Source: Commensalibacter oyaizuii (GTDB lineage: Bacteria; Pseudomonadota; Alphaproteobacteria; Acetobacterales; Acetobacteraceae). From it: a stretch of 64,000 nucleotides of DNA. Position numbers and translations under genes: made by a program. The stretch covers positions 1,187,501 to 1,251,500 of the forward strand of contig NZ_JASBAO010000001.1 of the NCBI RefSeq assembly GCF_029953265.1, written 5' to 3'. The notes below the pieces were generated by a model. It made no database searches. It worked only from the letters and a program-made list of their open reading frames with translations, and was not told the DNA's origin. Below, in pieces: positions 18,665-26,771 of this stretch; position 1 is the first letter of the stretch, and each line of letters starts with the position of its first letter.

Positions 18665-19804
18665 TTATCGATTTAACTGTTTTGCATTTAAATCATCTGC
18701 GGACATTTCTTTGTGTTTGGGCTTAATCAACGCAGGTTTAAGCCTATTGGTTTTTACAACTGGTGGCGATATCACTTTGCTTTGCGTATCTGTAGAATTT
18801 GCACCTCCTGGCGCTTCAGAAACAGAAAGTAACTTCTCCAAACGCTTCGCATTCAGCACAAAACGCCGTAGGCTTTTCCCTTTTTTCCCTAGCGGTGCAG
18901 ACTGCTTATCACCTTTTTCAACAATAATCCCACTGGGGTTACCAATCGTCATAATTACTTCGGGTTGATCTTGTGGTAATTCCCAACGCTCTCCAGCCTT
19001 TAAAGTATTTTGATATAAAACATGCCCCAACTTGTCCTTAACCAATAACCAACTAGATGAATGCGCAATAATAAATACTTTCTGATCTTTTTCCTGCTTT
19101 GCATTGTCAGGTTGTTGTTTTGGCTCAGTCTTTTCTGTATTTGGATTTTCTTTGGTCTCTTTTCCCCAATCAGGTATCCCAGCTGTTGGCAACTGGGCTT
19201 GTGAAGGAGGTTGAGCAGGCGAAGTTACTTGTGAGGGTGGTATATTTTCATTGCCCTGCTGCATTTCTTTAGGAAGTGGCGCAGGATGTTCTGAAGGCAT
19301 AACAGATGCGATTTGAGGGGACATTTTATGAATATCGGTATTTTGTTGACCGTCATGCATTACTTTTGAAGCATCTGGTATTGTTTCGGCTGGTACTTTA
19401 TGATGATCAGTTATTTTATACCATCCAATATAAGCACCAATAACAATCAAAATACTAAAAAAAACCATAACCCCCGCGGGAACCCCACTGTGAGGAACAG
19501 GAGCTGGGAACATTAATTTAGGTTTTTCTTGGCTTCCTTGATGTTCATGACGAAAACGCGTTACCAGCACATCGCTATCTAATTTTAATAACTCTGCGTA
19601 AGCGCGCAAGAAACCAGATGCATAAGCAATACCAGGCAATTGATCAATACGCCCATCTTCAAGCGCTTGTAAAAAAACAAGACGAATGCGTAGCCTTTGT
19701 GATACTTCTTCAAGGCTTAACCCAAGCTGCTCTCTGTTATGACGAAGCGTATCCCCAACAGAGCTACCATATTTATCAGAGGGCAATTGAGTTGCATTAG
19801 TCAT
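18665..19804 (-). CDS. RodZ-like membrane protein with N-terminal HTH and C-terminal DUF4115
   Basis: RodZ-type proteins link the actin-like MreB to the membrane and help set rod shape. This 379-residue protein has the cytoplasmic helix-turn-helix (LRHNREQLGLSLEEVSQRLR, then VFLQALEDGRIDQLPG and YASGFLRAYAELL). A single membrane span follows (GVMVFFSILIVIGAYIGWY, around residues 113-131), then a long Pro/Gln/Glu-rich periplasmic linker. The DUF4115 domain comes next (HSSSWLLVKDKLGHVLYQNT with LKAGERWELP), and the tail is basic. Its position upstream of ispG is typical of Alphaproteobacteria. The 139-base gap before ispG leaves open whether they share a transcript. Confidence 0.88.
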   Translation of the reverse strand: MTNATQLPSDKYGSSVGDTLRHNREQLGLSLEEVSQRLRIRLVFLQALEDGRIDQLPGIAYASGFLRAYAELLKLDSDVLVTRFRHEHQGSQEKPKLMFPAPVPHSGVPAGVMVFFSILIVIGAYIGWYKITDHHKVPAETIPDASKVMHDGQQNTDIHKMSPQIASVMPSEHPAPLPKEMQQGNENIPPSQVTSPAQPPSQAQLPTAGIPDWGKETKENPNTEKTEPKQQPDNAKQEKDQKVFIIAHSSSWLLVKDKLGHVLYQNTLKAGERWELPQDQPEVIMTIGNPSGIIVEKGDKQSAPLGKKGKSLRRFVLNAKRLEKLLSVSEAPGGANSTDTQSKVISPPVVKTNRLKPALIKPKHKEMSADDLNAKQLNR

Positions 19805-19834
19805 GCTTCTTTTTCAACCTATTCCGCTATAATA

Positions 19835-20887
19835 TTAATGATCCACACGTTTACGTCTTGCAACCAAAGCATCGACAGCTTGCTTAACAAGTGTTTGAAT
19901 AATTTCAGCAACTGGTAAAATTTCTTTCACCATACCTACAGATTGTCCAGCCATAACAGACCCATTTTCAACATCACCATCTTTTACCGCCCGGCGTAAA
20001 GCTCCGGCCCAAAAATGCTCGATATCTAGCTGTGCATCTTCTTTTGTCATTTCCTGACGTTGATATTTTTGGATAACTTCTGCCTGATGCTTCATAAAGG
20101 CTTTTGTTGCTTTATTTGCTAGCGCCCTAACGGGAATAACAGGAAAACTATCGTCAATTTGTACTGAGGCAATTGCATCTCGTGCTGCGGCATGAATAAA
20201 CGCTTTTTTAAAGTTGTCGTGCGCACGACTTTCCTTAGATGCAGCAAAAATTGTTCCCAATTGCGCACCAGATGCCCCCATCTCCAAATAAGAAAGAATG
20301 GCATCGCCACGTCCAATCCCACCAGCAACAAAAACTGGCACATCTCGGATAAAGGGTAAAATTTCTTGGGCTAATACTGTCAAAGATACTGGGCCGATAT
20401 GACCACCGGCCTCTGCCCCTTCAATAATCAACGCATCAGCACCCATTTTAATTAATCGTTTGGCCAATACCGCTGCTGGGGCAAAAGCGACGACTTGTGC
20501 GCCACCATCTTTGATTTGCTTGATCGCTGCACTAGAAGGAACCCCACCAGCCAAAACGATATGCTTTACCTGATTACGTAAGCAAACTTGAATTAATTCA
20601 TCAAGCTTGGGATGCATTGTAATCAAATTTACCCCAAATGGTTTGTCTGTTAATTTCTGAGTGGCAATAATCTCATCGTCAAGCATCGACGGTTCCATTG
20701 CACCACAAGCAATAACACCAAACCCACCCGCATTTGAAATAGCAGAAACCAAATAACGGTCGCTGACCCAAGACATTGCCCCACCAAGAATGGCGTGCTT
20801 GCTGCCTAGAAAATCGCTGCCTCGCTGACACATACAAGTGAATTCACGCAAAGCCTCTTGATCGAATACTATAGAATGATCAGACAT
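19835..20887 (-). CDS. Nitronate monooxygenase / FabK-like flavoprotein
   Basis: This is an FMN-binding TIM-barrel protein of the 2-nitropropane dioxygenase family. It shows the N-terminal glycine-rich NAGGFGVIACGAM, then GVNLITMHP, the catalytic-region motif EGAEAGGHIGPVS with a His, and the FMN phosphate loop VFVAGGIGRGDAI and GAQLGTIFAAS. The family includes nitronate monooxygenases, which detoxify alkyl nitronates, and FabK, an enoyl-ACP reductase with a very similar GGHIG motif. Sequence alone does not separate them here. The ATG overlaps the lysC stop by one base (TAATG), so the two are translationally coupled. Confidence 0.85.
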   Translation of the reverse strand: MSDHSIVFDQEALREFTCMCQRGSDFLGSKHAILGGAMSWVSDRYLVSAISNAGGFGVIACGAMEPSMLDDEIIATQKLTDKPFGVNLITMHPKLDELIQVCLRNQVKHIVLAGGVPSSAAIKQIKDGGAQVVAFAPAAVLAKRLIKMGADALIIEGAEAGGHIGPVSLTVLAQEILPFIRDVPVFVAGGIGRGDAILSYLEMGASGAQLGTIFAASKESRAHDNFKKAFIHAAARDAIASVQIDDSFPVIPVRALANKATKAFMKHQAEVIQKYQRQEMTKEDAQLDIEHFWAGALRRAVKDGDVENGSVMAGQSVGMVKEILPVAEIIQTLVKQAVDALVARRKRVDH

Positions 20888-22140
20888 TATTTAGCATCCA
20901 ATCCATAAGCTGTGTGCAAAGCACGTACCGCAAGTTCAACATATTCCGCAGCAACAAGGACTGAAACTTTTATTTCACTGGTCGAAATAACTTGAACATT
21001 AATCGAGCGTTCAGACAGTGTTTTAAACATCGTATTTGCAACCCCCGTATGAGATCGCATACCAATACCAACCACGCTAATTTTAACCACATCATCGTCA
21101 GTCAATAATTCGGCATATCCAATTTTATCTTTTTCACGTTCTAACAAATGCTGAACATTCAATAAATCTGTTTTTGGAACGGTAAACGTCATATCCGTTC
21201 TTTGATTACTACCACTACTTTGCACAATCATATCAACATTTACATTTTCACGGGCCAATGGCTCAAATATTGATGCTGCTATTCCTGGATGATCAGGAAT
21301 ACCTTTTACAACAATCTTAGCTTCATTTAATGAATATGCAATACCAGTAACTTGTTCTTTTTCCAAAATCTCTTCCTCACTAACAACCAAAGAACCAGGC
21401 AACGAATTTTCCATAGGGGCGGCATTATCGTCAAAACTGGATAAAACTTGTACCCTGACTTGCTCTTTCATGGCTAATTCAACGCTACGTGTCTGCAAAA
21501 CTTTTGCACCAACGGAGGCTAGTTCCAACATCTCTTCGTAAGCAATGGCTTTAATACGCTTTGCTTTTTTAACAATCCTTGGATCTGTGGTATAAATCCC
21601 ATCAACATCCGTATAAATATCACAACGTGTTGCGTTCATACTGGCAGCCAATGCCACCGCCGAGGTATCAGACCCCCCCCGCCCAAGCGTTGCAACGCGA
21701 CCTTGTTCATCCACCCCTTGGAAACCTGCAACCACGGGAACAATCCCTGATTGCATACACTGTATTAACCCAGAGGGATCAATATTCTTAATTCTAGCCT
21801 TGCTATGTGCGTCATCAGTAATGAAAGGGATCTGCCATCCCGCCCATGATCGCGACGGCACACCCAATGTTTGTAATGCAATGGCCAACAATCCACTGGT
21901 TACTTGTTCACCCGTGGCGACGATGGAATCATACTCGCAAGGATCAAACAATGGATTTAATGCCTCACAATATCCAACCAATTGGTTAGTAACCCCAGAC
22001 ATTGCAGAAACAACGACGGTAACTTCACATCCTGCCTCAACCTGTTTTTTTACTGTTTGTGCAACCTTGCGGATTCGATCCAAATCAGCAACAGACGTAC
22101 CGCCAAATTTCATCACTATTCGAGGAACACTATGAGGCAT
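20887..22140 (-). CDS. lysC: Aspartate kinase
   Basis: Aspartate kinase phosphorylates aspartate, the first step towards lysine, diaminopimelate, threonine and methionine. The catalytic domain has VMKFGGTSVADLDRI near the start, TLGRGGSDTSAVALAA and YTDVDGIYTTDPRIV. Two C-terminal ACT domains follow (IVVKGIPDHPGIAASIFEPL and ISVVGIGMRSHTGVANTMF), the usual site of feedback inhibition by lysine or threonine. The frame is open to 22158, but the ATG at 22140 (MPHSVPRIV) has GGAG ten bases upstream and gives the usual N-terminus. The 417-residue length fits the monofunctional form. Confidence 0.95.
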   Translation of the reverse strand: MPHSVPRIVMKFGGTSVADLDRIRKVAQTVKKQVEAGCEVTVVVSAMSGVTNQLVGYCEALNPLFDPCEYDSIVATGEQVTSGLLAIALQTLGVPSRSWAGWQIPFITDDAHSKARIKNIDPSGLIQCMQSGIVPVVAGFQGVDEQGRVATLGRGGSDTSAVALAASMNATRCDIYTDVDGIYTTDPRIVKKAKRIKAIAYEEMLELASVGAKVLQTRSVELAMKEQVRVQVLSSFDDNAAPMENSLPGSLVVSEEEILEKEQVTGIAYSLNEAKIVVKGIPDHPGIAASIFEPLARENVNVDMIVQSSGSNQRTDMTFTVPKTDLLNVQHLLEREKDKIGYAELLTDDDVVKISVVGIGMRSHTGVANTMFKTLSERSINVQVISTSEIKVSVLVAAEYVELAVRALHTAYGLDAK

Positions 22141-22336
22141 AAATAATAAACTCCGCAACGATTAATTTCATTATCACACTTTACATAATGAAAAGATAAA
22201 TTTTATTTATTTAAATTAAAAATAACTGTGAATGAAATACTTAACCTAGTTATGATTTAGAATCAAATAATCACCTATATTTTTAATACGTAATCTCGTA
22301 TATTCATATGACCATCCTGTGAAAGACGTTTTAGCC

Positions 22337-23089
22337 ATGTCCACCGTTACTACACCTAATCCACACAATCAAAAGAATTCTATCATTGAAAATGAAATTA
22401 ATCATTTTAATACTTTAGCAGATCAATGGTGGAATCGTGAAGGTCCGATGAGTGCCTTACATGAAATGAATGCCCTGCGAATTGAGTGGATTCATTCCTT
22501 GATAAAAAAATACTCGAACCCACATCCTTCTTTACCGATTTTAGATATTGGTTGCGGTGCAGGACTTGCCAGCGAGGCCATGGCAGCTTTGGGATACGAT
22601 GTCTTAGGGGTCGATGCTGGGCAAGAGGTAATCGCCGCTGCTGAAAATCACTTAAAAACGGTTCCGCTGCCCCCTAATAGTGGACATGTTACGTATCGGG
22701 TCGGCAGTGTTGAAGCGCTTGTTGAAGAGCAAAAACAATTTTCTATCATTACTGCTCTTGAATTATTGGAACATGTTAGTGACCCTCAGGAATTTATTTT
22801 AAACCTTGCTAAATTATTGACACCCGATGGCAAGCTATTTCTTTCCACTATTAATCGCAATATTCACTCCTTTTTATTTGCAAAAGTTGCAGCAGAGTAT
22901 TTAACCCGTAAATTGCCAATCGGAACCCATAACTGGAAACAATTCATCACCCCATCAGAGTTAGGCAACATGGCAAATCAGGCGGGATTACGCGTTACCG
23001 ATATCGCAGGCCTGACCATGTATCCAAACGGTTGGAAAACAACCTCGAACATCAAAATAAATTATATGGTCTGTCTTTCCAAAATATAA
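22337..23089 (+). CDS. ubiG: Ubiquinone biosynthesis O-methyltransferase UbiG
   Basis: UbiG carries out both O-methylation steps of ubiquinone synthesis with S-adenosylmethionine. The N-terminal signature EINHFNTLADQWWNREGPMS is classic for the family. The SAM-binding loop is ILDIGCGAGLASEAMAALG, followed by VLGVDAGQEVI and ITALELLEHVSDP. The C-terminus has HNWKQFITPSEL and the family-typical NYMVCLSK ending. The frame extends to a GTG at 22319; the ATG at 22337 is the more likely start because it gives the normal N-terminus. It is a single plus-strand gene facing the heptosyltransferase gene. Confidence 0.95.
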   Translation: MSTVTTPNPHNQKNSIIENEINHFNTLADQWWNREGPMSALHEMNALRIEWIHSLIKKYSNPHPSLPILDIGCGAGLASEAMAALGYDVLGVDAGQEVIAAAENHLKTVPLPPNSGHVTYRVGSVEALVEEQKQFSIITALELLEHVSDPQEFILNLAKLLTPDGKLFLSTINRNIHSFLFAKVAAEYLTRKLPIGTHNWKQFITPSELGNMANQAGLRVTDIAGLTMYPNGWKTTSNIKINYMVCLSKI

Positions 23090-23092
23090 TCT

Positions 23093-23131
23093 AAAAAAAA
23101 GCATTCAACTCGTATAAATTGAATGCTTTTT
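23093..23131. terminator. Bidirectional terminator between ubiG and the heptosyltransferase gene
   Basis: An A-run, then GCATTCAA (23101-23108), a ten-base loop, TTGAATGC (23119-23126) and a T-run form a textbook intrinsic terminator readable from either side. It starts a few bases after the ubiG stop and 11 bases beyond the end of the convergent heptosyltransferase gene. Confidence 0.88.
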
Positions 23132-23141
23132 CACCTAACAT

Positions 23142-24674
23142 CTAAGCCGTAGTTATCGGCTCTTTACGACACCCCGGAATCTTTAAAATTGTATCAATCA
23201 CATGCTGGTGAGATATGCCTTTTGTGCATTCAAATTGGCGTGGTGTATCACGATGCCTTGGACAAAAAAGGAAATTCTGATGATCAAATTTATGACGAAT
23301 ATCATTCCAACATCCATTACATACATGAGTACTAAACACACGATAGGGTGTGTTGAATTCTGTTGAAGGATGGGTAAAACCAGAAATGATAACGACAGGG
23401 ATTCCAGCCCCCCACGCAAGCCACGCAAGCCCAGAAGATAAACCAATGAAAAACTCAGCATGCCTTAACCAACGCGCCCGCTCGGTCAAAGACCGCGCAC
23501 CCGTTTGATCTTCGGCACCATGTGGCATATGGTTCCAAACCAAATCACGACCATAGACCATTTCTTTGTCAATACAGATGACGCGATATCCAACAGATTT
23601 CAAAAACTCGATAACCTTATGCCATCCGTAAGGGTTATTCCAATATTTACACTGCGTTGATGCCTGCGTTGCGATAACGACATACGGTTCTTCAATGGGT
23701 CTGGTATCTTCGCTATATGTTAATTTAGGAGGTTCCTCTGTTGGATCAACACCCAAAATATATCCAGCCGTACGATGCAAGCCAACCTGTCTAAAATCAT
23801 GGGGTTGCCAATGATTATCTTCATCATCGAAAAAAAGTCCTATGTAGTATGATGCGTAAAACTTTTCTTTTTCACTTTGGGGTTGTTTGGCAAAATCTTC
23901 AGAGTTAATGAAAGTAACATCTGGATAAGATTTCTCAAACAATTCCACCAGTGGTGCACCGATAGCAACCGTTAATTTGCAATTATGCTTTTTACGAAAT
24001 CTTTCTGCATAAGGCATCCATCCTAAGGAATCCCCTAAAGATCCCACCGGGAACACAATAAGAACCTCTTTACCAGTTGCATTATATTCATGGGCCAAGA
24101 CTTCTTGTTGTGTACCATTTTTAAGGATTTTAGAAACAACAATCTTGCCTCTTAAAAAATGATGCTTGGAAGTCGCGGCATGCCCCATATCAAAACAAGG
24201 CTGATCCAATAAAATTACAGAGGTATCTTGATCAAAAAATTGGACGCGCCATCCCTCACCTTCGGCAGGTTTTGGTACAGATACACGCATGGCAAAGTTA
24301 AAATCGAAATGAATACCGTAATCTGCAACTTGCGTCGGAAGTGCTGGTGGATTAACCAAACTTCTTGGGGCATTATTAGCGGCATCGTTTTTTTGCGCGC
24401 CACCTTCTTGGTTTTCTGAACCCGTACTGGTTATTTGTGGTTGTTTTGCAGTATCATCGCCACCAAATTGTGGCGAAAATTGTTGTGCCAACTGCTCTAT
24501 AACTTTGCTGGTTCCCTCAACGACAGAACCAGTATTGACTGGTGGCGAACTATCACCCATTTTTGATTGGTCAGATTGCTCAACAACCGTTGAGCTGTTT
24601 TCCTGCGCATCTTCACGTGTTTTTAACTTAATTCGATCAAAGCCTTCGACTTTTAATTTATGATCTTCACTCAT
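23142..24674 (-). CDS. Autotransporter-type O-heptosyltransferase (TibC/BAHT-like)
   Basis: The protein matches my knowledge of the autotransporter strand-loop-strand O-heptosyltransferases, which glycosylate serines in repeat regions of surface adhesins using ADP-heptose. A GT9-like fold is visible: EVLIVFPVGSLGDSLGWMPY, later YVVIATQASTQCKYWNN, and the donor-site region FFIGLSSGLAWLAWGAGIP. A four-cysteine cluster (C452, C455, C471, C483: CNGC, FCPRH, FECTKG) corresponds to the iron-binding finger of this family. The first ~125 residues are an added low-complexity Ser/Gln/Asp-rich stretch. It is the last gene of the polyketide operon, 45 bases after the acyl-AMP ligase gene. Likely clients are strand-loop-strand proteins such as the product of 50485-52554. 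Confidence 0.87.
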   Translation of the reverse strand: MSEDHKLKVEGFDRIKLKTREDAQENSSTVVEQSDQSKMGDSSPPVNTGSVVEGTSKVIEQLAQQFSPQFGGDDTAKQPQITSTGSENQEGGAQKNDAANNAPRSLVNPPALPTQVADYGIHFDFNFAMRVSVPKPAEGEGWRVQFFDQDTSVILLDQPCFDMGHAATSKHHFLRGKIVVSKILKNGTQQEVLAHEYNATGKEVLIVFPVGSLGDSLGWMPYAERFRKKHNCKLTVAIGAPLVELFEKSYPDVTFINSEDFAKQPQSEKEKFYASYYIGLFFDDEDNHWQPHDFRQVGLHRTAGYILGVDPTEEPPKLTYSEDTRPIEEPYVVIATQASTQCKYWNNPYGWHKVIEFLKSVGYRVICIDKEMVYGRDLVWNHMPHGAEDQTGARSLTERARWLRHAEFFIGLSSGLAWLAWGAGIPVVIISGFTHPSTEFNTPYRVFSTHVCNGCWNDIRHKFDHQNFLFCPRHRDTPRQFECTKGISHQHVIDTILKIPGCRKEPITTA

Positions 24675-24719
24675 TATACCACTCTTCTTAGTTTATTTGC
24701 GTTAAGTAGTTATCATTCA

Positions 24720-26762
24720 TTAAGAATGCGCACTAATTTGACCCGCCAGCAATTGGCACAAATCGTTATAGGTTTGGCATGCAACCATAAATTCAGATGG
24801 GTCAATCTGAATATGGAAATGATGTTCAAAATCACGTCTTAGATTTAACAAAAGTTCTGAATCCATTTCTCTATTTACTAATTTTTCACGTGTTAGCTCT
24901 TTGACATCTTCATCCCAATCTTTGGTCTCTTGGGCTATCCAGCGCTCAACCTCCACTAAGGCCTCCTCACGTGATAAAGGGGGTGGCAGATCAGGAACGT
25001 CATAATAAAATTTTTGAATAATTGGCAGAGCATCTTCATGCAAAGCTTTACGGGTCCTTGCAATCTGCGCTTTACCACTGGGGGTTTTTAAAACCCCCCC
25101 CGGCCGTGTCAAAACAATCATACGAGGCCAAATGTCATAAGTTTTCGTAATTAATTCGTATACTAATTCAGCAATTGAGTCGTAGCTATCTTGAGGCTTT
25201 TTTATTAATTCGATAATAACAGTAATAGAGGTTATATCCTCTGGATCACTTAAAAAGAACGCTGTCGCATTGGGGCGAATATCTGAACATGCTGCTTCCA
25301 ATGCACCGCTGACATCATCGGGATCATATGTTTTTCCGCGTAATACAATAACATTACTCATTCTGCCCGAGAAGAACAAGTTGTCGCTTAATAAAAAGCC
25401 CAAATCCCCTGTCCGTAAATAATCTCTATCTTCCCCTTTAATTTTTGCATGAAAAACTTCCTCTGTTTCTTCGGGACGGTTAAAATATCCTTTGGCAATA
25501 CTGGGACCAGAAATCCAAATTTCTCCCACACGACCGTTACGTAAGACAGTATGCGTTTCTGGATCAACGATCTTAACCGATTGATCCTCCAAAGAAGAAC
25601 CACAAGAAATCAGCTCTCTACGATCAAATTTGTTAGTGCTGGGCCAGGCAAATCCTGCCATTAACGCATTACGTGAAAAGCTTCTAAATTTAGGAGAAAC
25701 ACGTCTTTGCGTTCTAGTGACAGTCAGCGTGGCCTCGGCTAAACCATATCCAAAAACCAAATGGCGTGCTTTAAATCCAGCAGGGGCGAATTTCTTACAA
25801 AATCGTTTCATAATATCAGCTTGCGCCGTATCAGCACCGTTTAAAGCTATTTCCCAGTTGGATAGATCCAGTTCCTGCATATCTTCCTCTGTCACCTCTC
25901 TTACACATAGATTATAAGCAAAAGTAGGACCACCAGACATACTTGTTTTATATCGCGACATTGCTTTAAGCCAACGAATAGGCTTTTCAATAAAATATTT
26001 AGGTGGCAATAATATACAACGACCACCACATCCAATGGCCAACAATACGCACCCAATCAATCCCATATCATGCGCCAAAGGCAACCAACTTAAACCACTA
26101 TATTCCTCGTCCAAATATTCATAGCTTTTGGCTTGATGGCGTAAATTAAAGATAAGATTTCGATGCGTAAGTTCAATACCTCGCGTATTTTTAGTTGTAC
26201 CAGACGTATATTGTATAAAGGCAACCCCTTGATTCTCTCCTTTAATTGCAACCTTATCTTTGGCATTTAATAAGACCTCCAAAGGGACCCATACAGGTTT
26301 ACAATTTAAATTTTTATGCTCTGATTTATAATCAGCCAATATTTTACGTGGCCCAATAATCAGCCTAGGTTGCGCATCATTGGCCACCATTTCAAAACGT
26401 TCATCACTACGCATTACATCAATATGCACCCCAGAGGCAGGGATCATACCGGCATAAATACACCCAAAAAATGCAGAGATATAATTTAAATCATTATCAC
26501 ATAGCAACAGGACCCGATCCCCTACTTTGCCAAAATGATGTAACCCCGCCGCAATGGTTGCGGCGCGATCATCCAACTGGGAACTCGTCAAATGATCAAC
26601 CGAATTACAATCAGCATCTAGCAAAGTATATAAGACCATGGTCGGTGATACTTTGGCACGATGTTGTAACATATCGACCAGCGTAGCCGTGTGCCAGTCG
26701 ACAATGTTGTACACTTTACATGCCCAATCTTCCTCTATCTCATCTGGAATAATAAGCGCCAT
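24720..26762 (-). CDS. Fatty acyl-AMP ligase with C-terminal carrier domain
   Basis: This is an adenylate-forming enzyme of the FAAL (FadD32-like) group, which activates fatty acids as acyl-AMP and passes them to a carrier protein or polyketide synthase. The ATP loop is FIQYTSGTTKNTRGIELTH, followed by SWLPLAHDMGLIG and GGPTFAYNLCVREV, both typical of FAALs. Then come FGYGLAEATLTVTRT and YLRTGDLGFL; the C-terminal lobe has GKAQIART. After residue ~590 a small helical domain carries MDSELLLNLRRDFE with Ser635 as the probable phosphopantetheine site, so the enzyme holds its own carrier. It begins nine bases after the polyketide synthase ends, suggesting it loads the synthase starter. Confidence 0.9.
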   Translation of the reverse strand: MALIIPDEIEEDWACKVYNIVDWHTATLVDMLQHRAKVSPTMVLYTLLDADCNSVDHLTSSQLDDRAATIAAGLHHFGKVGDRVLLLCDNDLNYISAFFGCIYAGMIPASGVHIDVMRSDERFEMVANDAQPRLIIGPRKILADYKSEHKNLNCKPVWVPLEVLLNAKDKVAIKGENQGVAFIQYTSGTTKNTRGIELTHRNLIFNLRHQAKSYEYLDEEYSGLSWLPLAHDMGLIGCVLLAIGCGGRCILLPPKYFIEKPIRWLKAMSRYKTSMSGGPTFAYNLCVREVTEEDMQELDLSNWEIALNGADTAQADIMKRFCKKFAPAGFKARHLVFGYGLAEATLTVTRTQRRVSPKFRSFSRNALMAGFAWPSTNKFDRRELISCGSSLEDQSVKIVDPETHTVLRNGRVGEIWISGPSIAKGYFNRPEETEEVFHAKIKGEDRDYLRTGDLGFLLSDNLFFSGRMSNVIVLRGKTYDPDDVSGALEAACSDIRPNATAFFLSDPEDITSITVIIELIKKPQDSYDSIAELVYELITKTYDIWPRMIVLTRPGGVLKTPSGKAQIARTRKALHEDALPIIQKFYYDVPDLPPPLSREEALVEVERWIAQETKDWDEDVKELTREKLVNREMDSELLLNLRRDFEHHFHIQIDPSEFMVACQTYNDLCQLLAGQISAHS

Positions 26763-26771
26763 TGTCTCTCT

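Noticed and set aside
23142-24674. Lipopolysaccharide core heptosyltransferase (WaaC/WaaF)
   Set aside because: The four-cysteine cluster and the overall sequence fit the autotransporter-modifying group better, although the GT9-like fold is shared.
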